A DNA stretch of 64,000 nt from UBA830 sp038146925. GTDB lineage: Bacteria; Pseudomonadota; Alphaproteobacteria; MPNO01; UBA830. The stretch covers positions 62,001 through 126,000 of the forward strand of contig JAYQSP010000003.1 of the NCBI GenBank assembly GCA_038146925.1, in the 5' to 3' direction. Below are positions 19,657-28,283 of the stretch, in pieces. The notes under the pieces are model-generated. The model was given only the letters and a program-made list of their open reading frames with translations, was not told the DNA's origin and did not search any database. Both the position numbers and the translations under genes were made by a program. Numbering within the stretch: the first letter of the stretch is position 1; the number at the start of each line of letters is the position of its first letter.

Positions 19657-20961
19657 GTGCTTAGCCGCATGGATGTAGCAACCCTCGCAACGATCGGCGG
19701 TATCGCCGTCCTTCTTGTCCTTTCCGGCTTTTTCTCGAGCTCGGAGACCGCGCTGACCGCCGCGTCGCGGCCGCGCATGCACCAGATGGAAGCCAAGGGA
19801 AACCAACGGGCAGGCCTGGTCAACAGACTGCGCGAAGACCAGGACCACATGATCGGCACCATCCTGCTGGGCAACAATCTGGTCAACATCCTGGCGTCGG
19901 CCCTGGCGACCAGCGTCCTGATCAGCCTGTTCGGCGAAACCGGCGTTATCTATGCAACGATTGCGATGACCCTTCTGGTGCTGATCTTCGGAGAAATTCT
20001 GCCGAAGACATACGCGTTCCGGAACGCCGACCGTCTGGCGCTGACGATCGCACCGACGTTTCTGTGGCTGGTCCGCGTACTCGGGCCAGTCATGTCGGCG
20101 ATCCAGTACATCACCCAGGGCGTGCAGCGGTTGTTCGGCGTCAGTTTCGACGAGAACCGGGACTGGAGCGCCACGATGGAAGAGCTGCGCGGCGCCATCG
20201 AGCTTCACCGCGGCCGTGGGTCCATGGCCCGGCACGAACGCGCCATGCTGCACAGCATTCTGGATCTCGCGGACGTGGACGTCGAAATGGTGATGCAGCA
20301 CCGGCGCGAAATTTTCATGATCGATGCGTCGCTGCCGACCAGCCAGATCGTCGAAGAGGCCCTGGTCAGCCCGTTCACGCGCATTCCGCTGTGGCGCGAC
20401 ACGCCGGACAACATCGTCGGCGTCATGCACGCCAAGGCGATGCTGCGTGAAGTCCATGCCCATACCGGCGATCTCGATGCGCTGGATATCGACAACGTCG
20501 CGACGCCGCCCTGGTTCATTCCGGAATCGACGACGCTGCTGGACCAGCTGAACGCCTTCCGGCGCCGACGGGAACATTTCGCCCTGGTGGTCGACGAATA
20601 CGGCGCGCTGATGGGGGTCGTGACGCTGGAAGACATTCTGGAAGAAATCGTCGGCGATATTTCGGACGAGCACGATGTGGTGCCGATCGGCGTCCGCCCC
20701 CAGCGCGACGGATCCTATCTTGTCGCCGGGAGCGTTACGGTGCGGGATCTGAACCGGCGCTTCGGCTGGGATCTGCCCGACCAGGATGTGGCGACGATTG
20801 CCGGACTGGTAATCCACGAAGCGAAGGTCATCCCGAATATCGGCCAGATATTTCACTTCCACGGGTTCCGCTTCGAGATCGTGCGACGCCAGCGCAACCG
20901 GATCACTTCCATCCGGCTGAGCAAGGTGGAAGACGCCGCCAACGAAAACGCCGCGGAATAA
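19657..20961 (+). CDS. CNNM/CorC (HlyC) family membrane protein with CBS domains
   Basis: A 434-residue protein. It has an N-terminal DUF21/CNNM transmembrane domain with three to four segments (residues 8-190, including SGFFSSSETALTAASRPRMH), a CBS-domain pair (about 215-340, with FALVVDEYGALMGVVTLEDILEEIVG), and a C-terminal CorC_HlyC domain. Such proteins are linked to Mg2+/Co2+ export or homeostasis. The GTG start is only 3 nt after AAAGGAG; an in-frame ATG 12 bp on is the alternative. It follows aroB by 51 bp and is likely in the same operon. Confidence 0.92.
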   Translation: MLSRMDVATLATIGGIAVLLVLSGFFSSSETALTAASRPRMHQMEAKGNQRAGLVNRLREDQDHMIGTILLGNNLVNILASALATSVLISLFGETGVIYATIAMTLLVLIFGEILPKTYAFRNADRLALTIAPTFLWLVRVLGPVMSAIQYITQGVQRLFGVSFDENRDWSATMEELRGAIELHRGRGSMARHERAMLHSILDLADVDVEMVMQHRREIFMIDASLPTSQIVEEALVSPFTRIPLWRDTPDNIVGVMHAKAMLREVHAHTGDLDALDIDNVATPPWFIPESTTLLDQLNAFRRRREHFALVVDEYGALMGVVTLEDILEEIVGDISDEHDVVPIGVRPQRDGSYLVAGSVTVRDLNRRFGWDLPDQDVATIAGLVIHEAKVIPNIGQIFHFHGFRFEIVRRQRNRITSIRLSKVEDAANENAAE

Positions 20962-21025
20962 GAGAATTTTTTGACGGCGGCAGCCATTTCCGCACACGCC
21001 GAAATACCATCAAGGAACAGTTCCG

Positions 21026-21595
21026 ATGCCTTTATCGACCGTAGACGTAGACCGCGAGCCTATCCACACGCGCGCCATCGAATGCCGGAGCTTCCGCCGG
21101 GCCGACGGGCTTTGGGATATCGAGGGCCACCTGACCGACGTCAAAGCCTATCCGTTCTCGAACGAGTTTCGCGGCGAGATCAAACCGGGCGAGCCGCTGC
21201 ACGACATGTGGATACGGCTGACGGTGGACCGCGAATTCATCGTGCAACGGGTAGAGGTACACACCGACGCGGGGCCGTACGAATTGTGCCCCGCAATCCT
21301 GCCGAATTTTCAGAAACTGAAGGGCCTTAAGATCGGTCCCGGCTGGAACCGTCGGGTGCGGGAAAATCTGGGCGGCGCGCGCGGTTGCGCCCATCTGGTC
21401 GACATGCTGAAGCCCATCGCCACGGTCGCGTTTCACACGGTGCGCTTTTCCGATTCGGCGCCCGCCAATGCCGCGGAAAGCGAAGAACTGCCGAAGCCGT
21501 CCCGCCCCCCGGTAAATACGTGCCATGTGTGGTCGTCCGACGGCGAAATGATCCGGATGGAATATCCCGACTTTTATACGGGCGATGCGCCCTGA
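21026..21595 (+). CDS. DUF2889 domain-containing protein
   Basis: A 189-residue protein with the DUF2889 pattern: HTRAIECRSFRRADGLWDIEG, LTDVKAY, the LHDMWIRLTVDREF strand, GPYELCP, GWNRRVRENLGGARGCAHL and the MLKPIATVAFHT helix. The conserved Cys and His residues (GCAHL) suggest a metal or active site, but no reaction is established. It begins 64 bp after the CorC-type gene on the same strand and may be cotranscribed. No membrane segments or signal peptide. Confidence 0.85.
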   Translation: MPLSTVDVDREPIHTRAIECRSFRRADGLWDIEGHLTDVKAYPFSNEFRGEIKPGEPLHDMWIRLTVDREFIVQRVEVHTDAGPYELCPAILPNFQKLKGLKIGPGWNRRVRENLGGARGCAHLVDMLKPIATVAFHTVRFSDSAPANAAESEELPKPSRPPVNTCHVWSSDGEMIRMEYPDFYTGDAP

Positions 21596-21633
21596 TATGT
21601 GATTTGCCGTTGCAAAACCGCAATGTGCACCCG

Positions 21634-21867
21634 TCAGGACGGGTTGGCGGCGGACCGGTAATAGTTGACGATGTATATTCTCATGGCCGACGTAAGCCGC
21701 GTTTCGCCGCGGGTTTTGTCAATATCGGAACAGATATCGTGCAGCGTCCGGTTTTCCCGGAGCGCGATCTCCCGGAGGGCCTCCCACAAATCGGGTTCCA
21801 GACGAACACTGGTCCGGCGCCCCCCTACGTTCACGTTACGCGTTACCAACGGTGACTCGAACACCAC
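21634..21867 (-). CDS. Ribbon-helix-helix domain protein
   Basis: A short basic protein of about 77 residues: VTRNVNVGGRRTSVRLEPDL forms the expected beta-ribbon and the next segments WEALREIALRENRTLHDIC and TSAMRIYIVNYYRSA form the helices, as in the RHH_4 family of DNA-binding proteins. No ATG lies near the conserved region; a GTG (first of two adjacent valine codons) is the most plausible start. The longer upstream frame has no resemblance to any protein. It probably dimerises and binds an operator; its target is unknown. Confidence 0.75.
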   Translation of the reverse strand: MVFESPLVTRNVNVGGRRTSVRLEPDLWEALREIALRENRTLHDICSDIDKTRGETRLTSAMRIYIVNYYRSAANPS

Positions 21868-22078
21868 TATTTGCCCCGGTCTTGTGTACCCCAGATTTCG
21901 CCCGGCACCTATTGCCGGTTGAGTTACCGGGTCCGGTCGTTCGTCTATTAGTTTAGCCCGACAACTAGCGATCTGACAAGACGGGCCGCTACCCGTTGGA
22001 ATACAAGGGATAGCACCGGGACGTCCGGTGCGCACGCCTTTCGCGGTAACTCGATACGGTGCAGAAACTGCGCGGTTT

Positions 22079-22339
22079 TCAGGGAGCGTTCGCGGACACC
22101 GACAAGGCATGCACCGGGCCCGCCAGCTCGTCGGCGAGCACGGCATACACCATGCGTTGGCGCTCCACGCGATTTCTGTCGGCGAATGCGCCGGCGACGA
22201 TTTCTACCCGGAAATGGGTTTCGCCCTCGGGACGGGCACCGACATGACCGGCATGCTGCGACGATTCGTCGATGATGTTGAGCGACACCGGCTGGAAGGC
22301 CTCGGTGAGCTTGGTTTCGATATCTTGCGCGACCGTCAT
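22079..22339 (-). CDS. BolA-family protein
   Basis: An 86-residue BolA-fold protein: MTVAQDIETKLTEAFQPVSL, then NIIDESSQHAGHVGARPEGE carrying the conserved His, THFRVEIVAGAFADRNRVER with the F-x-x-x-x-R helix, and QRMVYAVLADELAGPVHAL. BolA proteins act with monothiol glutaredoxins in Fe-S handling or as transcription factors. It is transcribed divergently from the J-domain gene with a 110-bp gap. This bolA / J-domain / cobS / cobT layout is a recurring alphaproteobacterial neighbourhood. Confidence 0.9.
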   Translation of the reverse strand: MTVAQDIETKLTEAFQPVSLNIIDESSQHAGHVGARPEGETHFRVEIVAGAFADRNRVERQRMVYAVLADELAGPVHALSVSANAP

Positions 22340-22449
22340 GATACGGATGATTTCCTTCGAACGCCGGCCAGCCTGGCCACCCTGGATGATCGACAATAGT
22401 ATAGCGGCCCGTGCTTGCGCGGCCAAATAGGGGCGATCATACTGCCGGC

Positions 22450-23019
22450 ATGTCGGTAACCGGTTCCAGAAACCCGAATGTCGACGCCGATCTGGCGGTC
22501 GAAACCTGCGCGCATCCAGATTGCGATCTGGCGGGGGAATATCGCGCGCCCCGGTCCAGGGACGCGTTGGACAGCTATTACCGGTTCTGCCTCGAACATG
22601 TGCGGGAATACAACGCGGCCTGGAACTATTACGCGAATATGGACGATGCCGCCGTCGAGGCCGAAATGCGGAACGATATCGTCTGGCGGCGACCGACATG
22701 GCCGCTCGGAACCCGGACCGGGGCCGCGGAAGACAAATTCGCCGATCCGCTGGGCCTGTTCCGGCGCGAGCGGACCGACGGCGCGGAAGCCCGCGCGGCG
22801 GACGTACAGTTGCAATCCCTGACCCCGGCGGAGCGCGAGGCGATTTCCCTACTGGGGCTGGTTGCGCCGGTAACGAAAGCCGATGTAAAACTGCGTTACA
22901 AGATTCTTGCCAAAATGCTGCACCCCGATGCCAACGGGGGCGACAAAAGGGCGGAAGACCGGCTAAAATCGGTCAATTACGCATACACGACGTTACGGGA
23001 CAGCGAGCGCCTGCAGTAG
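22450..23019 (+). CDS. J-domain protein (DnaJ-like), divergent from bolA
   Basis: A 189-residue protein. The N-terminal part (residues 1-120) has CAHPDCDLAGEYRAPRSRD and FCLEHVREYNAAWNYYANM, a conserved domain with two near cysteines and a third beyond. The C-terminal part is a J-domain with LGLVAPVTKADVKLRYKILA and the LHPDANGG motif that stimulates DnaK-type ATPases. It likely recruits Hsp70 to a specific client, but the client is unknown. It precedes cobS by 43 bp. Confidence 0.85.
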   Translation: MSVTGSRNPNVDADLAVETCAHPDCDLAGEYRAPRSRDALDSYYRFCLEHVREYNAAWNYYANMDDAAVEAEMRNDIVWRRPTWPLGTRTGAAEDKFADPLGLFRRERTDGAEARAADVQLQSLTPAEREAISLLGLVAPVTKADVKLRYKILAKMLHPDANGGDKRAEDRLKSVNYAYTTLRDSERLQ

Positions 23020-23062
23020 CGCGGCTCGTTTAATTTTGTTTACGCTTGAGGAACACAGTTGA

Positions 23063-24070
23063 ATGGCTTCCAAAGACCAGAACGCGATCGTTGAGATCAG
23101 CGAAATCGACATGCCGGACACCACGGTGTCGGCCAAAGAGGCCTTCGACCTCGATATCGACATGGAAATTCCGGCTTTCACGAAAAAGACGGAATACGTG
23201 CCGGACCTGGACGAAACCTATTGCTTCGATCACGACACGACGCTCGCGATCATGGTGGCGTTCGCGCATAACCGCCGCCTGCTGGTTCAGGGCTATCACG
23301 GCACCGGCAAATCGACCCATATCGAGCAGGTCGCCGCCCGGCTGAACTGGCCCTGCATCCGGATCAATCTGGACAGCCATATCAGCCGCATCGACCTGAT
23401 CGGCAAGGACGCGATCGTCCTGAAGGACGGCAAGCAGATCACCGAATTCCGCGATGGCATTCTGCCCTGGGCGCTGCAGAGCCCCATCGCGCTGGTATTC
23501 GACGAATACGACGCCGGCCGGCCGGACGTGATGTTCGTCATCCAGCGCGTGCTGGAAGTCGACGGCAAGATGACCCTGCTGGACCAGAACCGCGTGCTGC
23601 GGCCGCATCCGGCCTTCCGTCTGCTGGCAACCGCGAACACCGTCGGCCTCGGCGACACCACGGGCCTCTATCACGGCACGCAGCAGATCAACCAGGGCCA
23701 GCTCGACCGCTGGAATCTGGTCACCACGCTGAACTACCTGCCACATGACGAGGAAACCGCGATCGTCCTGTCCAAATGTCCCGACTACAACAAGGACGCC
23801 GAGGGCCAGCAGATTATCAGCTCCATGGTGCGCGTGGCCGATCTGTCGCGCGCGGGATTCATGGCAGGTGACATTTCCACCGTCATGTCGCCGCGTACCG
23901 TCATCACCTGGGCCGAGAACAATTTGATCTTCGGCGATGTCGGCACATCTTTCCGGATGACGTTCCTGAACAAATGCGACGAGCTGGAGCGGACAACGGT
24001 GGCTGAATACTACCAGCGGTGTTTCGGCGAGGAACTGCCGGAACTGCACGCGACCCAGACCGCCGCCTGA
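23063..24070 (+). CDS. cobS: Cobaltochelatase subunit CobS
   Basis: A 335-residue AAA+ ATPase. The Walker A GYHGTGKST lies at residues 77-85, Walker B is in ALVFDEYDAG, and sensor regions follow with RLLATANTVGLGDTTGLY. CobS, with CobT and CobN, inserts cobalt into hydrogenobyrinate a,c-diamide in the aerobic cobalamin pathway. cobT starts 7 bp downstream. cobN is not in the window. GAGGAA precedes the ATG. Confidence 0.97.
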   Translation: MASKDQNAIVEISEIDMPDTTVSAKEAFDLDIDMEIPAFTKKTEYVPDLDETYCFDHDTTLAIMVAFAHNRRLLVQGYHGTGKSTHIEQVAARLNWPCIRINLDSHISRIDLIGKDAIVLKDGKQITEFRDGILPWALQSPIALVFDEYDAGRPDVMFVIQRVLEVDGKMTLLDQNRVLRPHPAFRLLATANTVGLGDTTGLYHGTQQINQGQLDRWNLVTTLNYLPHDEETAIVLSKCPDYNKDAEGQQIISSMVRVADLSRAGFMAGDISTVMSPRTVITWAENNLIFGDVGTSFRMTFLNKCDELERTTVAEYYQRCFGEELPELHATQTAA

Positions 24071-24077
24071 TCCCGGC

Positions 24078-25940
24078 ATGAGCGACGACCAGCCGGCAGA
24101 AGAATTCCGCCGCGTTACCGCGGCCGCCATGCGCGCCATCGCCGAGCGTGAGGACATCACGCTTGTCTACGGCTCGGAGGCACGGCTGGTCGACAATCAG
24201 GCGCGTCTGCCGATCCCGTCGCGCGACTTCACCGAAAAGGAAGTCGCGGCGCTGCGCGGCGAAGCCGATGCCATGGCACTGCGTCTGCGCTTTCATGATG
24301 AAAGCGTTCACGCGACGCGGGCGCCCCAGGGCGAGAACGCGCGCGCGGTGTTCGAATCCCTGGAACGCGTCCGCTGCGAAGCGCTCGGCAGCCGCATGAT
24401 GGCGGGCGTCGCCAACAACCTGCGCGCCTCGCTCGAGGAAAAATGCGATTCTTTCGGCTATACCCGGGTGAACGTCCGCGAAGACGCGCCCCTGTCCGAA
24501 GCCATCGGTTTGATGGTGCGCGAAAAACTGACCGGCGAAAAACTGCCCGAAGGCGGCGAACAACTGGTCAGCCTCTGGCGCGACTGGGTGAACGACAAGG
24601 TAGATACCGACTTCGATTCGCTGGCCGAGTGCATCGACGACCAGGAAGCCTATGCCGAGGCGCTGACCGACCTGCTGGTGGAACTGGAACTGATCGACGA
24701 GGAATCCGAAGCCACCGACCAGCAGGAAGGCGAACAGGGCGAGGAGTCGGAAGAACAGGACGCCGAAGACGCGGACGCGGAAGACGCGGACATGGAAGGC
24801 GTATCGGCCGAGATGTCGGGCGACGAATCCTCCGAAATGGAGGACATGGAGGTCGAAGAAGGCGACGAATCCATGTCCGAGCAGGGCCAGGACGAAATGA
24901 TGCCCGGCACCGGCGACGAAGACGGCGAACAGTCGCAGCACCAGCAGCGCCAGGACGGCGGTCCGGGCCGCGACCGCGAACCGCTGTACCAGCCCTATAC
25001 GGTCGAATTCGACGAGATCGTCGAGGCCGAGGATTTGTGCGACCCGGACGAGCTGAACCGGCTGCGCCATCATCTGGATCAGCAGCTTGCCAATCTGCAG
25101 GGCATCATCGGACGCCTTGCCAACCGGCTGCAGCGCCGCCTGCTGGCGCAGCAGTCAAGGTCGTGGGAATTCGACCTGGAAGAAGGCATGCTGGATGCCG
25201 GACGGCTGTCGCGCGTCGTCACCAACCCGATGCACCCGCTGTCCTACAAGATCGAAAAGGAAACCGAGTTCCGCGACACCATCGTTACCCTGCTGATCGA
25301 CAATTCCGGTTCCATGCGCGGACGGCCGATCACGGTCGCGGCGATGAGCGCCGATATCCTGGCGCGGACGCTGGAACGCTGCGGCGTGAAGGTCGAAATT
25401 CTGGGCTTTACGACCCGGGCGTGGAAAGGCGGCCAGGCGCGCGAACGGTGGCTCGCCGACGGCAAACCGGCGAATCCGGGCCGCCTGAACGATCTGCGGC
25501 ATATCGTCTACAAACCAGCGGACGCCCCTTGGCGCCGCGCCCGAAAATCGCTGGGCCTGATGCTGCGCGAAGGCCTGCTGAAAGAGAACATCGACGGCGA
25601 GGCGCTGCTCTGGGCCCATAGCCGCATGGTCCACCGGCCGGAACAACGCAAGATTCTGATGGTCATTTCGGACGGCGCGCCGGTCGACGATTCCACGCTT
25701 TCGGTCAATCCCGGCAACTATCTGGAGCGGCACTTGCGCGAGGTTATCAAAACCCTCGAACAGCGCAAGGATGTCGAGCTGACCGCCATCGGCATCGGTC
25801 ACGACGTGACGCGCTATTACAGCCGCGCAGTCACCATCATGGATGCGGAGCAGCTGGGCGGCACGATGATGGACCGGCTGGCGGAGCTGTTCGACGACGG
25901 CACCGGCCCGGCGGTTCGGCGACGGGATCGCGCAGCATAG
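24078..25940 (+). CDS. cobT: Cobaltochelatase subunit CobT
   Basis: A 620-residue CobT: an N-terminal conserved region (residues 1-200), a strongly acidic linker rich in Glu, Asp and Gln (about 205-300), and a C-terminal von Willebrand A domain. The VWA domain has the MIDAS-type segment LLIDNSGSMRGRP and later MVISDGAPVDDST. It forms the chelatase chaperone complex with CobS. It closes the operon; the hairpin downstream has its T-tract on the other strand and so serves the convergent gene. Confidence 0.97.
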   Translation: MSDDQPAEEFRRVTAAAMRAIAEREDITLVYGSEARLVDNQARLPIPSRDFTEKEVAALRGEADAMALRLRFHDESVHATRAPQGENARAVFESLERVRCEALGSRMMAGVANNLRASLEEKCDSFGYTRVNVREDAPLSEAIGLMVREKLTGEKLPEGGEQLVSLWRDWVNDKVDTDFDSLAECIDDQEAYAEALTDLLVELELIDEESEATDQQEGEQGEESEEQDAEDADAEDADMEGVSAEMSGDESSEMEDMEVEEGDESMSEQGQDEMMPGTGDEDGEQSQHQQRQDGGPGRDREPLYQPYTVEFDEIVEAEDLCDPDELNRLRHHLDQQLANLQGIIGRLANRLQRRLLAQQSRSWEFDLEEGMLDAGRLSRVVTNPMHPLSYKIEKETEFRDTIVTLLIDNSGSMRGRPITVAAMSADILARTLERCGVKVEILGFTTRAWKGGQARERWLADGKPANPGRLNDLRHIVYKPADAPWRRARKSLGLMLREGLLKENIDGEALLWAHSRMVHRPEQRKILMVISDGAPVDDSTLSVNPGNYLERHLREVIKTLEQRKDVELTAIGIGHDVTRYYSRAVTIMDAEQLGGTMMDRLAELFDDGTGPAVRRRDRAA

Positions 25941-25955
25941 CCCTCCTCAGGTTCC

Positions 25956-25987
25956 GAAAAAAAACGGGCCGGAAATTTCCGGCCCGT
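25956..25987 (-). terminator. Rho-independent terminator for the TctC-type gene
   Basis: The perfect inverted repeat ACGGGCCGGAAATTTCCGGC plus CCGT forms a 10-bp-plus stem. On the minus strand it is followed by eight T residues. It lies 24 bp after the stop of the minus-strand binding-protein gene and 16 bp after the cobT stop, so it may also reduce read-through from cobT. Confidence 0.9.
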
Positions 25988-26010
25988 GTCTATTCGTGCT
26001 GGTGTCTGGT

Positions 26011-27054
26011 TTAGCTTTCGCCGCCGAAGATCAGCTTGCGAGCGTGCTTCACCACGTCGGGAGAGGCATTCTCGACCGCCTGGTTGATGATCCTCTGGAT
26101 CTCTTCGCCTTCCGAGGGGATCAAGCGCAGCTTGCGTTTTTTCAGTTCAGCCTCGAATGCCGGGTCGGCATTCATCTTGCTATAGGCCGAGCGCAGAACT
26201 TTGACCGTATCCGCATCGACACCCGGCGGCAACGCCAGGCCGCGGCCTAGCAGGCCCATCACGCTGATGAATTCCACTGCCTTTTTGTCCATCGGATCGG
26301 TGACCAGCTCGTTGACCATCGGCACAGATTTCGGCAATGCGGGGTCACGGAACACGCCGATCTGCGCGATCGGCTTGGCATAAGGCTTGTCGCCTTCGAA
26401 CCAATGCGGAACCTTGGACGCCCAGGCGAGCCAGTTGAACGCGGCCATCTGGGATTCGCCCTGTTCCATCGCGAAGATCGACTTGGAAGAGCCCTTGTAA
26501 CCGGTGACCATCTTGATCTTCAAGCCGAACAGACCCTTAATCAGCGACGGGATGACGTAACCGGAAGAGGATTTGCCGGACGTGCTGCCGATAATTGCTT
26601 TGGTCTTCATGTCGTCCAGCGTGTTGATGCCAGCATCGGTGCGCACAACCATGACAACGTTGGTCTGGTTACTTGATCCGATATAGTTGAACTTGCGCGA
26701 GTCGTAGCGCATTTTTTCAGGCCGCATCAGCTGGTTCATGACGCCGTTATCCAGCGGCACGATCATCGTCAGACCGTCCTTGGGCGCGACGTTGTATACC
26801 CAGTTCATGGCCTTGGCGCCGCCCGCACCCGGCATGTGCTGCAGGATGATGTTGGGATTACCGGGAATATGCTTTCCTAGGTTGTTGGAAAAAACCACTC
26901 CGTATTTGTCATAGGTGCCGCCCGGGCCGTAGGGAATGACGATCTTGATCGTCTTTCCCGCGAAATCCATCGCCGCGGATGCGCTGGTCGCCGCTCCTGC
27001 AAGCATGGCGCTCGCCGCGATGCCGGCGAACAATGTCTTCGTGAAGATTTTCAT
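26011..27054 (-). CDS. Tripartite tricarboxylate transporter substrate-binding protein (TctC/Bug family)
   Basis: A 347-residue periplasmic binding protein starting MKIFTKTLFAGIAASAMLAG with a signal peptide ending at SASA. The mature part has IKIVIPYGPGGTYDKYGVVF, HMPGAGGAKAMNW and RTDAGINTLDDMKTKAIIGS, typical of the Bug/TctC family that captures carboxylates for TctAB. It differs from most family members by a longer C-terminus. No tctA or tctB genes are in the window, as is common for orphan Bug proteins. The upstream in-frame extension (to 27132) would destroy the signal peptide and was rejected. Confidence 0.9.
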   Translation of the reverse strand: MKIFTKTLFAGIAASAMLAGAATSASAAMDFAGKTIKIVIPYGPGGTYDKYGVVFSNNLGKHIPGNPNIILQHMPGAGGAKAMNWVYNVAPKDGLTMIVPLDNGVMNQLMRPEKMRYDSRKFNYIGSSNQTNVVMVVRTDAGINTLDDMKTKAIIGSTSGKSSSGYVIPSLIKGLFGLKIKMVTGYKGSSKSIFAMEQGESQMAAFNWLAWASKVPHWFEGDKPYAKPIAQIGVFRDPALPKSVPMVNELVTDPMDKKAVEFISVMGLLGRGLALPPGVDADTVKVLRSAYSKMNADPAFEAELKKRKLRLIPSEGEEIQRIINQAVENASPDVVKHARKLIFGGES

Positions 27055-27074
27055 GTCCCTGTCCTTTGTTGAAG

Positions 27075-27101
27075 CGATTAGCTTTCTAATCGTTTTATTT
27101 T
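27075..27101. promoter_or_regulatory. Palindrome with T-rich flank in a divergent region
   Basis: CGATTAG, four bases, CTAATCG, then TTTTATTTT. On the plus strand this has the shape of a weak terminator, but no plus-strand gene ends here: the TctC-type gene leaves on the minus strand and the nitroreductase starts at 27194. It may instead be an operator for either gene. Confidence 0.4.
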
Positions 27102-27193
27102 CCCATGAGTCGCGGGAACGTGCAAATCCCAAAATCGCGAAGTATGTTAACGCCGCATTTTCGCCACAAACAGCTGAATCAGGGAGTTAACCA

Positions 27194-27847
27194 ATGTCCG
27201 AAGATCAGGCGCTTGCCGATGCCCGCGCACGCATTACCGACTACCGTAACCGCATCCGGCACCTGGACGGCAACGCAGCGGATCTGCTGTTCCGCGAAGC
27301 CCGCAATCACAACTGGTGGCAGGACAGGGACGTGTCCGACGACCAGCTGCGCGAAATCTGGGATCTGATGAAATACGGCTCGACCAGTTCGAACACCCAG
27401 CCCGGGCGGCTCATCTTCATCCGCTCGCAGGAAGCCAAGGAAAAGCTGAAGCCCTGCCTGGCGCCGCCGAACGTGGACAAAACGATGGCGGCACCCGTGA
27501 CGGCGCTGCTGGCTTACGACCTCGAGTTCTATGAGGATTTCGCCCGGAACTACCCGGTCCGCCCGGAAATGGGCGACAGGTTCCGCAACGACGCCGCAGT
27601 GGCCGAGAAATTCGCCTTCCAGCAGGGCACACTGCAGGGCGCCTACCTGATCATGGCGATCCGCGCCGTCGGGCTGGATGCAGGCGCGATGGGCGGTTTC
27701 AACGCTGATCTGGCGGACGAAACGTTCCTCGCCGGCAGGAACTGGAAATCCAACTTCCTGTGCAATATCGGCTATGGCGATCTCGAAGGCATCAAGGGAC
27801 CGCGGCTGTACCGCTACGATTTCGACGAAGTCTGCGAAGTGATCTAG
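27194..27847 (+). CDS. RutE/HadB-like nitroreductase-family oxidoreductase, copy 2
   Basis: A 217-residue paralog of the gene at 12106 with identical length and near-identical signature segments: KYGSTSSNTQPGRLIFIRSQ, QGAYLIMAIRAVGLDAGAMG and CNIGYGD near the end. It should bind FMN and reduce a semialdehyde, nitro or quinone substrate with NAD(P)H. The RutE/HadB similarity raises malonic semialdehyde reduction to 3-hydroxypropionate as a candidate reaction, but that is inference. GGGAG precedes the ATG. It is followed 2 bp later by a membrane-protein gene. Confidence 0.88.
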   Translation: MSEDQALADARARITDYRNRIRHLDGNAADLLFREARNHNWWQDRDVSDDQLREIWDLMKYGSTSSNTQPGRLIFIRSQEAKEKLKPCLAPPNVDKTMAAPVTALLAYDLEFYEDFARNYPVRPEMGDRFRNDAAVAEKFAFQQGTLQGAYLIMAIRAVGLDAGAMGGFNADLADETFLAGRNWKSNFLCNIGYGDLEGIKGPRLYRYDFDEVCEVI

Positions 27848-27849
27848 CA

Positions 27850-28230
27850 GTGAACGCCCTGCTCGGTTTTCTGTCCCGCAATCTGCGGCTGCTGGGGTTT
27901 CTGGCGATCGCCGTCTGTGCCGTCACCTGGTGGATCGACCTTGCCGGGCTGGTGCACGAATGCGTCTATTGCCGGACACAACGAACCGCGATCGGCGTCG
28001 TCGGGCTGTTTATGCTGCTGCCGGACCCGCGCATCTGGTGGCTGCGCTATCCGGCGCTCTGCGTGGCGTTTCTCGGCGCGCATGTTGCCGCGGCGCAGCT
28101 GTTTCTGGTGATCCGGAACCTGAATGCGGGCGAGCCGTCGAATCCGATGAACATGATCCTCGCCGCGGGGGCGCTGGGCGTATTGATCGGACAGGCGCTT
28201 CTTCTGTTTACGCCAGCACGCAATAAATAA
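27850..28230 (+). CDS. Short DsbB-like membrane protein
   Basis: A 126-residue inner-membrane protein starting at GTG two bases after the nitroreductase stop, with four hydrophobic segments. The first loop carries LVHECVYCRTQR, which matches the Cys-x-x-Cys followed by Gln-Arg of DsbB-family quinone-linked oxidoreductases. The second periplasmic cysteine pair of DsbB is missing: the only other cysteines lie inside predicted membrane segments (AVCAV, ALCVAF). So it looks like a DsbB-fold protein reduced to the quinone-proximal half of the relay. Its redox partner is unknown. A terminator hairpin follows. Confidence 0.7.
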   Translation: MNALLGFLSRNLRLLGFLAIAVCAVTWWIDLAGLVHECVYCRTQRTAIGVVGLFMLLPDPRIWWLRYPALCVAFLGAHVAAAQLFLVIRNLNAGEPSNPMNMILAAGALGVLIGQALLLFTPARNK

Positions 28231-28258
28231 GAAAAAGGCCCGCGAAATCGCGGGCCTT
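28231..28258 (-). terminator. Rho-independent terminator for rpmB
   Basis: AAGGCCCGCG, four bases, CGCGGGCCTT forms a 10-bp stem. On the minus strand it ends in TTTTTC, the expected tract after the rpmB gene 25 bp upstream. It also lies directly after the plus-strand DsbB-like gene and may stop its transcript too. Confidence 0.88.
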
Positions 28259-28283
28259 ATCAATTGCGTGGAAAGCGGCGCGA

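Noticed and set aside
18490..20997. A very long minus-strand open frame (835 codons) across aroB and the CorC-type gene
   Set aside because: It is a shadow of two clearly identified plus-strand genes; the translation is His/Arg/Asp-rich low-complexity typical of antisense frames in GC-rich DNA.
21634..22146. A 170-residue form of the ribbon-helix-helix protein
   Set aside because: The N-terminal 90 residues overlap bolA antisense and have no family resemblance; only the last 77 residues form the domain.
25956..25987. Terminator of cobT on the plus strand
   Set aside because: The T-tract exists only on the minus strand, so the hairpin was assigned to the convergent TctC-type gene.
26011..27132. 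Upstream start for the TctC-type protein
   Set aside because: It would add 26 residues in front of a good signal peptide; the ATG at 27054 gives a normal lipoprotein-free signal sequence.
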